DNA of 64,000 nt from Straminergon stramineum (GCA_963920665.1 OY987265.1:18977001-19041000); one strand, 5' to 3'; positions 12,792 through 25,597 are shown, counted from the first letter of the stretch. The notes: a model not told the origin generated them from the letters alone. Program-made: numbers and translations.

Positions 12792-15700
12792 ATGAATTTC
12801 AGTAGAATTACAAGACCTTCAACATTAGGAGCAAGTCACAATATTCTTGAAGATATTGATTGTCCACCAGAGACATCAAATAGTACAAAATTTTCTATAT
12901 ATGAATTAAAAAATGTAAAAAAGGACATTTTAACAGTATTTGATGCAGCACAATATGGTGACCCTCGTGCAATTATGCGCTTCTCTAAAATCAAACACTT
13001 TGATGTTGATGCCAAAGTGAGTAAAAAGTCCTTGCATATGAGATACATATTCTAAAAGACTATATTCTAATGGTGATGTAATTTTATTTTAAAATGATAT
13101 TCTGTAACAAAATACTTCTAATTATTAAACACTAAAATGAACTTTAGTGTAAATAAAAATTATACCCAAAGAACCAAATTGTCAAACTTCAAGGTTTCAT
13201 AGAAATTTATTTTAAATTTATCGTATAAACATTTATATTCATAATTCATTTTGAAATATTGACTGGTTTTCAAAAAGGATCGAGCTGGACGAACAGCATT
13301 AATATGGGCATGTGATTGTGGACATCTATCATGTGTTGAAACCCTCATTCGATTAAGTGCAAATATCAATACAAAAGATACCCATGCAGGAAGGTAATAT
13401 TAAAGTAAAAATAGATTTTACAAAGTATTTTAGATTTTAGAAAGAATAATAACATTATCATAATTACAATAGAGTAAAAAAATCATGGTATTTAAAAAAA
13501 TGAATACATTTTTAATTATTTTAAAAAAAAATAGTGATAATAATAATTTTATCTTCAATCAAGTATAAGATATTTCATATTTTGTAGCTTTGGGGGTGGG
13601 GTTGACAAAAAATAATTCTAAAAAGAAATGCTAAAAAGCTTAGGAAAATTATTTTTTCCAAAAACCAAAAATTCTGTATAGAAGAACTTTTTTTTGCAAA
13701 AAACATTATATTTATAGTATCCATTTAATCTTATTCTTTGGCAAAAGAATATTATTTAGTAGAAATGTATTGACCCTACCCTTCACTTATGATGTTTTTA
13801 GAAGATGCATCCTTCATTAAAAAGGAAAATCATGAGAATTCATAGCATCCTCTATAGTCTTTGACATACATTTGATTGGATAAAATCAACCCTTGAAAGT
13901 CATTTACATTGGAAGGCCCAAAATTTTGTGAAATGCCTTGCTCTAAATACAATGCAATGATTCTATTAAATTTGTAACTTTTTGTAAATTCAATTATATG
14001 ATCTTTTGAATAACTTTTAGAAGTATATCCTCATAAAGTTGTGAAGTGAAAAATTTCATCCAATTGCAAGATCATAATGCTTAAAGCCTCAAACTTCAAT
14101 AATCAAATTTTAGAAGCCTCTCCCAAAGGGATAATTTTATCTTTTCATATTTTTATGAAAAAATGCATAAAATTCACAATTTGAATAGGTTGATATTATG
14201 ATGGAAAATCAAGTTGAAAATATGTAGAATTTTTTTTAACAAAACAAAACTTGATTTCTATTCTTTAAAATTTATCAAGTATATAAATCTACAAGTTCTA
14301 AAGAAAATTGAAATTGCTATTGGCATTATATGTAATTAAACTATATTAATTCCAATAGTAAAAATGGATTAATCAAGACAAATAAACCTTATGAGGCTTT
14401 TGTTTTTTGAAAATTGTAAACATTGATTCAAAATAAATCTTTGATGTTATTTTCCCCTAACTACAAACAAAACATAAACCTTCATATATATTAAGTCATA
14501 CATAACTGTAGAATGAATCACAAACACAATCATAATATTAGGGTCACTAGAAATTTTCATTTCATGTTAAAGCTACTACTATGTAGTAATTTTTTAGCCT
14601 ACAATAATCTCAATATTTCTCAAATATTCTAACTTTGATAATTTTAGTATTGTCCACACCTATAGGACATGTTATTGTAGTAAGTCCTTGGTGATTTTTC
14701 ATAAGTTTGAATTTTTTTTCTTGGAAATTCAACTTTAAAAAATAATATAACTATTGATTCTACGGATTTTCTCCAAAAATTTAATGTCCTAGATTGTAGG
14801 ATTATGACTTTCAAAATAAATATAAATATTTAGACACTACTCATCAATGTCAATAGACTTTAATTTGGAGTGAGACTTTTGTACCACATTAGTTTTCTTT
14901 TGCCATTGTATTTAATATCATATTATTTACATACTTGCCAAATTTCAAAATAGAAAACATGTTTGGCAAATGTTCTAAAAAAATTATCCATCCTGCATGA
15001 TTTTCTTCCTATGCATCTAATTGGAAAAACTATATTACCTTTCTAAGAAGGGGGTACTGATTTTTGCACCTTATGTCAAGTGTTTGATATGATTCATTGA
15101 AAATTGACTTCATAGATACATATGCAAAATTATCATTTCATCATTTTGCAAAGATTTGGTCTCTTAAAAATCAACTTCTCTCTTTTGCACTAGGGGAGGC
15201 AACCCATTTTTGACCACTTAAGCAAATATATGTATCTACAAGGGAGTTTTTAATAGTGGGAAACTTTCCCATGTGCAGAGATGGAGAGATCACAAGATTT
15301 TCATGATTTTCACATTTTTATTTCTCAAAACAACATTACTAAGAATTTTTAGCTGAAGATTTTGTTCTATACCATATTGGTCATACATACCTTCGTATTT
15401 CTGACCAAGGGCTGGTTGCAAAATCCAACAAGGATTGGTTTCAATATTGAGAGTGTTGTAGCCAATCATAATGTGCCACTACTGCTCTAGGAACTATACC
15501 AGCATTAATCATGTTAATCACCTCATGATTGAAATTACTACACCTTATGCTATCATAATGGGGGAATGATCAAGAATGAGTTGCCTCCCTTAACATATGT
15601 TTTTATAATTTTATAGGCTTATAATTTTGCACCCCTTGACCATATACTTAATGAATTTGAAGCAACAAAAATCATTCATAATTACTTATTAAATTTTAAA

Positions 15701-16252
15701 ATCACATCATTATTATCATGCACTTTTGTATGTGTATTTCAAAATTAATTATTAAAAATATATCTGAAAAACTTATTAGAAGAATAAATTTGATTGTATT
15801 AGGACGGCTATACATTGGGCTGCTCGATCAGGCAATCTTCCAATTGTTAGTATCCTTGAAGGCATTTGACAATTTATCATACAATGTGGTTATCAAAACT
15901 TCTTCAATTTAATAATTTGTTAAATCTATTTCTCCATATTTGTATACATATGTATATAAATGCTAATTCTCGATTTAAATTTGATAAAACCTTAACCAAA
16001 TATGTAACTAAAGAGTTGTTGATACAATATGGAATTGATTATAAAAAAGAAGACAATTATGGCTTGACTCCCTTATATTTAGCAAAATCAAAAGGTCATG
16101 AAGGAGAAGCAGTATTTCGCTATTTGCTTGGAGAAGGAGCTCCATATAATGAAATTAAATCCATTGATATACGTAAAATAGAAGCAGAAATTGCAAACAA
16201 AATGACAATGGAAAGTGAACATGATGGAGAAGCAAGCAAAACAAATGCGTAG
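12792..16252 (+). CDS. Ankyrin-repeat protein, four exons, one U12-type intron
   Basis: Exons 12792-13016, 13278-13393, 15803-15849 and 16014-16252 join in phase to a 208-residue protein. After a variable N-terminus of about 45 residues, ankyrin repeats follow: VFDAAQYGDPRAIMRF, then DVDAK/DRAGRTALIWACDCGH, then AGRTAIHWAARSGNLPIVK/LLIQYGIDY, then DNYGLTPLYLAKSKGH. The C-terminal tail is charged (ESEHDGEASKTNA). Each repeat spans an exon junction, which supports the model strongly. Ankyrin repeats are protein-binding scaffolds; no catalytic domain is present and the partner is unknown. Intron 2 is 2.4 kb of AT-rich DNA. Intron 3 begins GTATCCTTGA and carries CCTTAAC before its acceptor, the marks of a minor-spliceosome intron. 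Start choice: first ATG, with no better upstream exon seen. Confidence 0.75.
15850..16013 (+). other. U12-type (GT-AG) intron in the ankyrin gene
   Basis: The donor GTATCCTTGA matches the minor-spliceosome 5' consensus /GTATCCTT exactly. CCTTAAC at 15990-15996 matches the U12 branch-site core (TTCCTTAAC), about 18 nt before the acceptor AAAG/AG. Splicing here turns PIV-plus-stop into the uninterrupted ankyrin segment LPIVKLLIQYGIDY. The branch-to-acceptor distance is at the long end of what is usual. Confidence 0.75.
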
Positions 16253-19200
16253 TTTACAAATCAAAAGACAATGACTTAAATGATAGATAATGTGACATGA
16301 ATTGTGTGTTGTAACAAAAAAAATTGTACATATATTTAGGAGCAATAATTATTTGAAGCTAAATTTTAAAAGGGCTAAATTGTTATATAGTTAAAAAAAC
16401 TTTTATGTTTAATTTATTTTATCCAAAAATCTTTAGAGTAGACATTTGCAATGCCAATTACTTTAGTATTTAGAATAATTCACTATTCAAATAAGCATTA
16501 GAGGCTAAAATTGGATTAGTACGTAGAACTAACATTCTTGGTAAAAGCACATTTTGAAAAGGATTTGTAAACAAGACTTACTATACCACAATGGTCACTT
16601 TTAAGGTGACAAAGTTCCATAGTGAAATTCTAAGGCTACATGGAAATCAAAGTCCATATAAATTGTTGCAACTTAAAAGGCTTCAAAGTAATAATATGTG
16701 CTTGCATTGATGCACTTAGCACCCAACTTCCTAACAACATTTGCTTTCTGAAGAATTTTTTGTTTTCAACTCTAATCAATCAAGACAATAGAATACTTAG
16801 TAGAATCTTTATACACAAAGATTGGAATTACTTCTTTATTGCATGTTTGTAGAGGACATGTTAAACAATGTTCAAGATTGTAGCTAATTAAGCTTCTCAT
16901 TAATCTATACATTAACAACTTTTTGGTTTTGGGATGAATTTTCCCTATGTGTGTTTGTTTAGTGATAAGTAGCTTCACTATAGTTGGATGAATGCTCACC
17001 AAAAAATTCCAATAATCAATAGGATTAAAACCATTTTTCTTCAATCTTCCAAAATTATGAACTAGACTATTTAGAATATTACTTTTGAACCTAAGTGCCT
17101 ATGAGTGCCCAAATGAATAGAAATTCCACTTTGGAAGCTAATTAATGATCAATTATTGTAACTTCAAAAACATAATTTTGTTTATATTGTGATTTTATTT
17201 AGTTTTGGAACATGTTGCTACCTTAAAGTCTGGTTCAAATTAGGAAGCACATAAGATAATAACCATTTTAATTGGCCAAGGATAGTATTTTGTCAAGTAT
17301 TCACACTAGATGGACACCCACTTAGAATTAAGTCCATGTCATCACCACTCTTGCCAAAATTGAAAATGAAGGTAGACTTGTATTGCATTTAAAGCCATGA
17401 TATGGGACAATCTTAGATTCCCTCAATTTGATGAATCTCAATATATCAATACCCACATGCAATTATTAAGAAAAGCAATTGAAGCCTCCTTATACATGTT
17501 TAAATAGAAGATAAGAATAAAGTAAAATTTCTTTTTCTTCATATTCAAACACAAAATATATATGACCTCCCAAACACATTTCCAAACATAGAACATAGTA
17601 TATATAAGATTTTGTCCTCTTATATCCACAACGCTAGCATGTGAGTCTAGATCGAAATGCAAGCTTACAAGCATTGAACTTGGGTGTAAATGGATACTCT
17701 ACAACCATTGAAGGTGTCTATAACATATTGGTACCTTTACCATAGGTGCCCTATAACTATGGTAGGTATTTATAATGTAGGTACTTGTAATATAGGCACC
17801 TACAACATAGATACCTTATACCATGGAAGGTGCCTATAATATAAGTGCCTAGGCTTCTAAGCTCATGGACTCAAGATCCCAAGCTTACACCCAATGAGAG
17901 GAAAAAGGTCAAAATAGAAAGGGAAAGAAATACAATTAGTTTTCAAACTTTTACTTCCTCTTTTGTGGAACTTGCCTTTTTGAATTTGCATTGTTTAAAT
18001 AGTTTCTATTGTATTGCTACACATTTTTTCTTCACTTATTTTTAAAGGTGATATTTCTCATTACATCAATAATATTATATCAATTTATCAAGGTCTTATA
18101 TAGACCATGGCCTATAGATATTGTAGTGTGATATACAATAATTGTATTTTGTTTGAATCTTTAGCTTGTTTTGATATTTGATACCTACTTGACATTTGAT
18201 TGCAAGGATTCATAGTGAGTTCTTATAGTGAGAGAATACTACTTTCTAAGCTTGAACCTATGAACTTGTTTGAAATGGATGCACCATGGGATGGCTTGCT
18301 TGTTTGGCAAAGTTGTAGATTATTGGCAAGACCTCTTGCATTGCCGTTGAACATTCTCTTGGTTCCCTCAAGGAATCTCTAACCTCCACAACTTCTATTT
18401 ACTTCTTATGAATATCCAATATAGCTTCATGTACCTCTTGTGCTAGTGCAAGTCCATGAGACCATTGATTCCATTACTATATAAGGCATTGATGAGTTTG
18501 AAGAACAATATTTCAATAACCAAGAACACAACTTTTCTAGGAGGGAGTCAAGCTACTAGGAGTTCTAAGAGGATGATTTTCACAAAGGTCTCTATGGAGA
18601 TGAAGAAATGAGAACATTGGAACAATTATAGTGATCTCCCAAACTCTTATACAATCCAAGTGCAACAACACACACTACGAAACCTGTATTTTTTTTACGC
18701 AATTTTAGATGACATCCACCTATTTTTATGTTAACAATTATGTCAAATGTAACATAATTATGATTTGGGTGAAAATTTTATGCATGTGAATCTCTCAAAA
18801 TTCCACATCTCTAGAGAAAGTTTCAAAAAATGAGACAATGAGAGCCTACCCCAAATCTATTTTGTCTCTTAAAAGCGAGCATGAAGGGACAATGGGACTT
18901 TAGGGGGGTAACATACTATGCTCCAATGAATTATCTATATGATATTATAGTTTAATCAAAATAAAATATAAAATAAATAAAATTTTAATTATATGATATG
19001 AACAATAAGTCAAAATATAATAATTTTTTTTATCTATCTATGCTAGGCCCAAAAAATCTTTAGACATTACCTCATCATTCTACAACTTCTAAGTCTTATT
19101 GGACATAAATTAGAGCACTACAAAGCTTGTGACATGACATATGTATTCCCCAATATAGGTTTTCAAAAAAATTATATGCATTATCCTATTGTTCAACAAA

Positions 19201-20460
19201 TACATAATTGCCATGATTTCAATTCAAGAAATGACTCTTTAAAAGTGAATTGAATTAACAAATAAAACAAAATTTTAAGAGAATCACCAATATTAGATTT
19301 ATTTTTAAAAAATTCTTGTGAAAATTACAAATATTCAATCTATTATCAATTTTAGAGGTAAATTTTTAATTATGGATTTTAAATTTTATTGAAAATATTG
19401 TTTAATATAACAATGATTTTAGAATATGGATGTCATCTATAGATAATTTATTTATCACTTCATTTTGAAATTCATAATTACAGTATATTATTATTCTAAA
19501 TTGCATTTCATAATACATCTTTATGTTTTAGGAATCTAAACAACTCTAGTCTTTAAGGAATTAAGGGAAGCTTAATAATATGAGTAGATACCCTATGTTT
19601 TTATGGAATATATTTTATTGCTATTTGAAATTACAAAACAATTCCAATTGGTTTTTTCTCAAAAAAGGCTATTGCTCTTAAAAAAAATTCATCATTTAAA
19701 CCACCTATCTAGTAGGGGCAAAAGAAATGAGGATTTTAGATGCTTCTACTTTAGCTTCAATCAATGCAATGCCTCCTTTCCTTTGGTCTAGAGCCAATAA
19801 AATTCTATATAAGTAGTGCCTACCATATTTGCTCATATTAGAAGTTTGAAACCCTACCTTTTGTTTACATGAACTAATCAATTACCATCTTCATTCCAAA
19901 TGATCTTTTATATAAATGAAATGTACATTTTCATTTTGGAATGTACCCCATAGATACATAAGGGTGGAATAGATATGAGGTTGGTAATAGGCTAGTTTAC
20001 CTTAGTGGAGCATAACATGTCATAACTTAAAATTTTAATTCCACAATTGTAGACCCTAGAGTTGAATCAATTGATATAAGTGGGAATTGATAATCTCAAC
20101 ACTATCAACCTTGTCCACACCATTTTTAGCCTCCAATGTCACTTCATGAAACCAAATCACCAAATTGCAAACCAATACATGCGCTTGCAAAGACACCCTT
20201 CCAAACCCATAAAAATCCAAAACTTGTTCAAAATCACCTAACTTTTTGTCCCCATCCACAACCATCTTTCCAACCCACACCATTAAAACAAATTTCCAAC
20301 AAGGAAAACAACTAGTAACAACCACCACATCCAAATACTTAGAAACACAACCACAAATGTATCAATACACTAACCCAAAACAAAACAATCATAAACAAAA
20401 TAAATAACAAATACATAAAAGCTCATCATGATAATGCTACTATTGAATGATGTAATTGTA
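16253..20460. other. AT-rich intergenic stretch with dispersed repeats, no gene seen
   Basis: About 4.2 kb without a convincing exon. At 17690-17860 there is a degenerate run of short units related to TATAGGTGCCTATAATATA, partly self-complementary. A similar run occurs at 50280-50450. The segments around 19260-19590 match 50640-50910 in the same order, so 17.7-19.6 kb and 50.3-50.9 kb look like two diverged copies of one repeat with a large length difference. Confidence 0.5.
17690..17860. repeat. Degenerate tandem/palindromic TATAGGTGCC repeat
   Basis: Variants of AGGTGCCTATAATATAGGT recur many times in alternating orientation. The same kind of run is found at 50280-50450. It is probably an internal tandem array of a dispersed repeat. 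It encodes nothing recognisable. Confidence 0.55.
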
Positions 20461-21017
20461 TTAACCCTAGAATGTCTAGACTCATCTCCAAAATCTTCGA
20501 GAAAAATCATTATAAAGTGCTATTTAGAAGCATATTTTGGAATTGACATACAAACAAAAGTTGTAGATTCCATCCTTATGGTTAGATTCACCAATGCTAT
20601 CATCAATATTTTTTTATAAGTTTTGAAAGGGAAATTTCAAAAGTCCTTAATTCAATTACAAGCAAAATATTATCATTTTTTGAGTAAAATTTGTTGGTAT
20701 GGATTTGAAATGAGGTTCTCTTTACATGGTGATTTTTTGAAATCTTTGTGCTATTTATATCTATTGGACCTCATTTTGGCAAATCCACTTTTGAACTGAA
20801 GTCAATGTAATTTGAGTGCTTGATACACTTGTACAAATGTAATTTTAGAAAAATAATGTACTCTAGTAACACCAAATCCAACCCTTGGATAGGACAACAA
20901 CTTGATTAGGTATCTCTATAAATTAGGATGACTTTCATCCAAGCAGTAATGAGAAGATACAACAATTTTAACTTGTTTGTTGTCCACTTTTTGGATGTTG
21001 AAGCACTCTAAGGTTAA
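20461..21017. mobile_element. TTAA-flanked non-autonomous element, copy A
   Basis: This 557-bp element starts TTAACCCTAGAATG and, read on the reverse strand from its other end, TTAACCTTAGAGTG, so terminal repeats and a TTAA duplication are visible. Its whole length matches the reverse complement of the element at 34220-34768: shared stretches include the part around GGATTTGAAATGAGGTTC and AACTTGATTA...GGATGA(C/A). It has no coding capacity. TTAA targets with CCC-type ends are the mark of piggyBac-like transposons; the superfamily assignment is inferred from ends alone. Confidence 0.75.
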
Positions 21018-21965
21018 TTCTCATAGTAGAGAAATTAACACACTACTAAATCACCACGAGGTATCAAATTCCTTACTAGAACATCACAACCCAAAATAAC
21101 ATAGCTGATCCATTTCCGATCAACCACTTATTTTTGCAGGTTAGGTTGTTGTATATATGACAGATATGCTAAATTGTTCAACCAACACCAACCAACAACA
21201 CACCTAACCATACATATATTGACATATACAACAACACCAATAATTATGTATATGCTCACATAATATTGAAATATACACATACATTAACCATAGATCATTT
21301 ACCAAAGTAGGTAGTATGAAGTCTCTCCCTAACTAAGGTACATAGTTCTAGTTTCACTCACCTTGCTCTTAGGATCATAGTGTGGGACCTAAAATGAATA
21401 AACTCTTAAGGTAGAACAACGCATTATGAACAAAAGACTCATTCTAGATACTTAGGGAATGACGCATTACAAACTTTTTTTCAATAAATGAGATTTGGGC
21501 TACATTGGAATGAATTAGTGGTCACAATCATTGTCTTAGGTGATGGTAATGGAGTGATGAGTGACTACAATGGGAGTTTTCACTCTTTGATTGTAAATTC
21601 ATTGTAGGAAGTGACTTTTTTAGGCTTTCATGTTGTAGCCATGTTAGGAAATATTGTGATTGCTCAGGGTGAGTAAGATGGCTATTATGGATACACTTTT
21701 TGTTGGTTTTAAATTCCTCCAAAGACTCTTTTGGGCCATGATGGAAAACACACTTCAAAAATTCACAACAAATTCATACTTTGTCAAAAATAAATAAAAA
21801 ATTCAATTACTCTTGCAATTTCTCATACTTGTCTTTGTGAGGAAATTAAAAATAAAATAAAATTAGCAATAGCATGAGGGCAAACTCTTAATTTTGCCAT
21901 GATGGGCTATTCTACCTTAATTCATGCCAAACCTTAGCAAAAGATTGGTGTTCTTTTTATTTATT
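21018..21965. other. Intergenic stretch between two TTAA elements
   Basis: No coding exon recognised. A short imperfect inverted pair (GTTGTTGTATATATGACA near 21147 and TGACATATACAACAACAC near 21220) could form a hairpin. Nothing else stands out. Confidence 0.5.
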
Positions 21966-22958
21966 TTAACCCCTCAAAGCCCAAGGCCTAAATAGGTTCA
22001 AAAACAACATTTCTTTTGAAGTGTTATAGATATAATTTTCACCGAGTTATAGAGATCTCAAGTTATAGAAATCTCCAGGAATTCTCAACTAAAAAATTTT
22101 GTAGTGCACTTGTTGTAGATGACGTGCATCAAATTTGGTGTCATTTGATAGCATAGATTGCAAGATTATAATGTTTTCGTGTTGAAAAAGGATGCTAAAT
22201 CTTTCCTAAAAATACATTTGGAGGTGAAATTCGATTTCTAAATCTACTCAAATGAAGAAACTTTAAACTATAAAGTGTTTCAAAATCAGCATACAAACAC
22301 ATTGATGAAAAAAATATCATTCCATTTACTCATTGTGTTTGTAAAATGGCTTTGAAATGTCAAAAAATAGCAAGAAAAGCTGCAAAAAATACATCAGAAA
22401 CTGAACCTGCTTCTCTAAAATGCTTCTCAGTCACTCATAACTTCTTGGATTGATATGAAATTTTATACACACAAAATACACTAGTATGCACAACTTTTCC
22501 AAAATTTTTAATTGAAAATGAACATGGTTTGAAGAAGAAACAAGCTGCCGAAGTTCACTATAATCCAAAAATGTTGGGATTTTAAACTTCGAATTACTCC
22601 CACACATTCAAAACAACCTGGATTGACATGAGAATTCTACCACAATAACTAGACTTCAAGGGTAACATAACCCAATAAATTTTATTGAAATCGAACTTTG
22701 GATGAAGGAGATACAAGCTCCCAAAGTTGCAGCCATCAAATGCAGTTTGGTGAACTCAAATTGAACTTGTGAACTTCGATTGACTTCCAAAAATTCAGAA
22801 AATCTTTGATTGATCTGAAAATTTTACCACACAAACTAGAAGACAGAGCTCAAATTTTTCAACAAGTTTTATTGAATTCGGACATAGGATGCAAAAGTTA
22901 CAGCACTTTGAATTTGATCTGAGGACACTTTTGGTCCCCTTGGGCGGTGAGGGGTTAA
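21966..22958. mobile_element. TTAA-flanked non-autonomous element, copy D (993 bp)
   Basis: The left end reads TTAACCCCTCAAAGCCCAAGG. The right end, read on the reverse strand, is TTAACCCCTCACCGCCCAAGG, giving 19 of 21 matching positions including the TTAA target. No transposase ORF is visible inside. Its interior differs from copies A and B, so it is a separate family with the same type of ends. Its right end lies about 550 bp upstream of the start codon of the 3D-domain gene and may have contributed to that gene's upstream region. Confidence 0.75.
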
Positions 22959-23505
22959 ATAGCCTGGTCCTCATCGACGAACAGAAAATAGACGAGGACG
23001 ACCGAAACCCGTCCTCATCCATCTACCCTTCCTTCCTCCCTCCGCCTCCGAAACCACTGCGAGTCCGCGTCTCCGCCCTGCAGATCCTCCCACGATTTGC
23101 GCAGGTCTCAAGGATCCTGCAAGTTTTTCGCAATTTAACGGCGTGGAAGTTACTGCGACTATTTCAACCTGCCGAGAGCCCGAGACTATAATTTAGATAT
23201 TTCATTTCGACGCATCCAGTGACGTAGCGTATAGAGCAAGAACGATTGCCGTTTCATGTGCGGGCTCTGCCCTGGAGGAGCTCCTGGTGTGCCGGATTCT
23301 CGCGCTTAGGAGGTATACGATGGTCTAAATCCTTTTCGCCTTCAGCATTCCTCTCTGCAGATCGCATCCGAGAATTTTGGGGGGATTTGGGGGATCCGTG
23401 AGTTTGCGAAATTTAGGGCTATGCATCTCTTCGCAACTATCGCTCGGGATTGATCGCTCGGGATGATCGTCGAGGATCTCGTGAAACCGTAAGAATTCGC
23501 GGACT
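22959..23505 (+). promoter_or_regulatory. GC-rich upstream region / probable 5' leader of the 3D-domain gene
   Basis: Base composition changes abruptly from AT-rich repeat DNA to CpG- and C-rich sequence here, as at a plant gene start. It contains a short direct repeat (ATCGCTCGGGATTG twice, near 23439-23466). A TGA at 23482-23484, in frame with the chosen ATG, sets the start downstream. No TATA box could be assigned with confidence. Confidence 0.45.
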
Positions 23506-25597
23506 ATGCCTCCCATCAAGGTCGATATTGAGTGCACGGCGTACTGCAGGTGTGTATTACACTTCGTGCCTCTTCCGTAGAGAATTTTCCCGCTTCCAAT
23601 TCTCGATTCTGCGTTACAGAGTATTCTCTATTGCTGAACTTGGTGTCACGGAGTATTCCCTAGAATTTTGTCACGGAGTATTCTTCAGAATTGTCATGGT
23701 GATTCTTGTGTCACGGAGTAGTCTCCAGAATTGTCGTGGATTATTCGCTTTGGATTTTTTTGCAGAATACTTTACCTGCAAATCTCCCAATGATCTAGTG
23801 GTTCGTCGTCTAGATCCATACCGCTAGGGTTCGTGCTCGGGATTGTTGATATGCACGCTGCTGATATACTAAGATGTGCCATCAATTTCTGCAGGTGCGG
23901 ATATTGCTGTAATTGGGAATGGGGCCTAAGGCTACCCGGCCCATATTATATTGGCTTCTCGCCCTCGTTAATGCCTGTGCGATTTCGTAATCGGAAGAGA
24001 GGCAACAGGGAACATCAGAGACTGCCTTTTTTCTGCAAGTAAGTGCACTGTAATTGTCTCTATTCAAGCGCACACAGTAGCATCCTAGGTACATTTAGAT
24101 ATGATACATAGGATGTTGATCAAAGCTGCAACCGTGACTTCATCTTTGTATGCAAATTCTCGAGTCCTTCTTGGAGGCAGCACGGAGGAATTCGGGAACG
24201 ACTGAGACTTTTATGATATTAATTTGGTGAAAGGTGGTCACCCTTTATCAGGTTTTGGACAGCAACCTCACAGAATGGGCAGCCCTATTATGGACTGACG
24301 TCCAATGGAAGCTATCCAGCTCAGGTCTGTTTCACTCCTTTTGACTAATTTTGTTGAGCCTGATGTGAATATTTCACGAAACAGTTCATAGCAACCAGAA
24401 GTGATTTATGTTCATGATAGAGCTCAATTTTACTTGTGTCAAGAGATTCGGGGAAATTTTGAAAGCAGTTTCTTTTTTATCTTTTCTTTTCTTTCTTTCA
24501 TTTTTATGTAGTTAGTTAGTTCTCGATCTGAAATCATCATCTTTTGTTCGCAACAGGCCCGACCACCTCTCCTCTCGAAGCTGAGTCTGATGAACTACCA
24601 AAAACTTCCAGCCCGGCTGCTGTTCTTTCCGTGGAAGCTCTTGCCACGGCATGGCACAATTGCCGCTGATACTACCCACTACCCCTTTGGCACGCGCATG
24701 TTTATTCCTGGCTATGGGTGGGGCGAGGCCAGTCTCCCAACCCTTCCTCGTTCCACTTGCTCTGGGCTTCGTTGTGCTATGCGAATTCTACCCTGCGACA
24801 TGTTAGAATGTTGAACTTGAGTGTATTTTTGTTTCTTCCATAAGTCTCAGCTCAGGAGTCACTTGTTTTACTTCACAAGTTCACGCTCATTCATCACCAA
24901 TTTTTGTTATCATGCTAGTAGTATGGGTTGCTAAATGTTGAAGCGCCTTTCTGTTTGAAATCATTAATTCAAGGGTGGTGTTGGAAATGCAGGTGGAGGA
25001 TCGAGGTGGCGCAATCAAGGGGGCTCATCGTATTGATCTCTACCATCGTTCGCACGACAATGCTCTTCAATGGGGTCGTCGCAAAGTCCAGGTGAGGGTG
25101 ATGTGGAGACTCATGGAGTTACTCTGTTCATTTTAATTAGTATCATCCATGTTTTAATGTAACATCAAAATAGCATGCCATAGAGTGAATGCGCTTTTTT
25201 TTTGTGAAATTGTGTACTTGGGCACCACTGTCAAGAAGCTTTTGAGTGAAAAGTTAATTGACAAGTGGCCAACTCGAGGTCCGAAGTTCAGTAAATGGTT
25301 TTAATTTTTAATCAATAGGAACACTAATAAATGGTGTTTGCATTAGCATTAAACCTACAAAAGACTGTATCATTCACTTCATCAAAAATATGGTATAGTT
25401 GTAGTATCCTACTCACATGAGTTTGTCTTTCAGAGGCCCTAGTCTGCTTTCAATACTAAGCTTCGTGCGTTGCATGTTGTTTCACACAGGTATTGGTCAT
25501 CAAACCGGGCCAAAGTAGGTTGGATGACATGAACATCCCTGGACCAGTGAAGTCGGCCCTCAAGGGCTTAAACTGGATACGTACCCTCCTATTTTAG
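23506..25597 (+). CDS. 3D-domain (RlpA-like double-psi barrel) protein, six exons
   Basis: Exons 23506-23549, 23895-24038, 24252-24324, 24557-24727, 24993-25091 and 25490-25597 join in phase to 212 residues. The product matches the 3D-domain family (named for three conserved Asp): a Cys-rich start (VDIECTAYCRCGYCCNWEW), YYGLTSNGSYPAQ, GTIAADTTHYPFGTRMFIPGYGWG, then VEDRGGAIKGAHRIDLY and HDNALQWGRRKVQVLVI. The three Asp are at about 125, 147 and 159. In bacteria such domains occur in secreted cell-wall proteins, some related to lytic transglycosylases. I see no signal peptide from this start; an unseen upstream exon could supply one. Intron 4 appears to use a GC donor (GAG/GCCAGT). Being spliced, the gene is plant-resident and not contamination. 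Its role in a plant is unknown to me. Confidence 0.78.
23615..23740 (+). repeat. Short tandem repeat in intron 1 of the 3D-domain gene
   Basis: Three clear imperfect copies of a unit close to TGTCACGGAGTATTC-CAGAAT start at about 23644, 23669 and 23709, with a weaker copy before them. It lies entirely within intron 1. No function is evident. Confidence 0.6.

Noticed and set aside
18200..18382. 60-codon frame MQGFIVSSYSE...
   Set aside because: Looks protein-like in composition, but I recognise no family and see no exons to extend it.
20056..20334. 92-codon open frame on the minus strand
   Set aside because: No recognisable motif, low complexity on its opposite strand (CCA/CAA-rich), and no supporting neighbours or splice sites.
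20461..21017. Harbinger-type TTA target for the TTAA elements
   Set aside because: Both ends of the well-preserved copies carry the palindrome TTAA followed by CC(C/T). A three-base TTA duplication would leave unequal terminal repeats.
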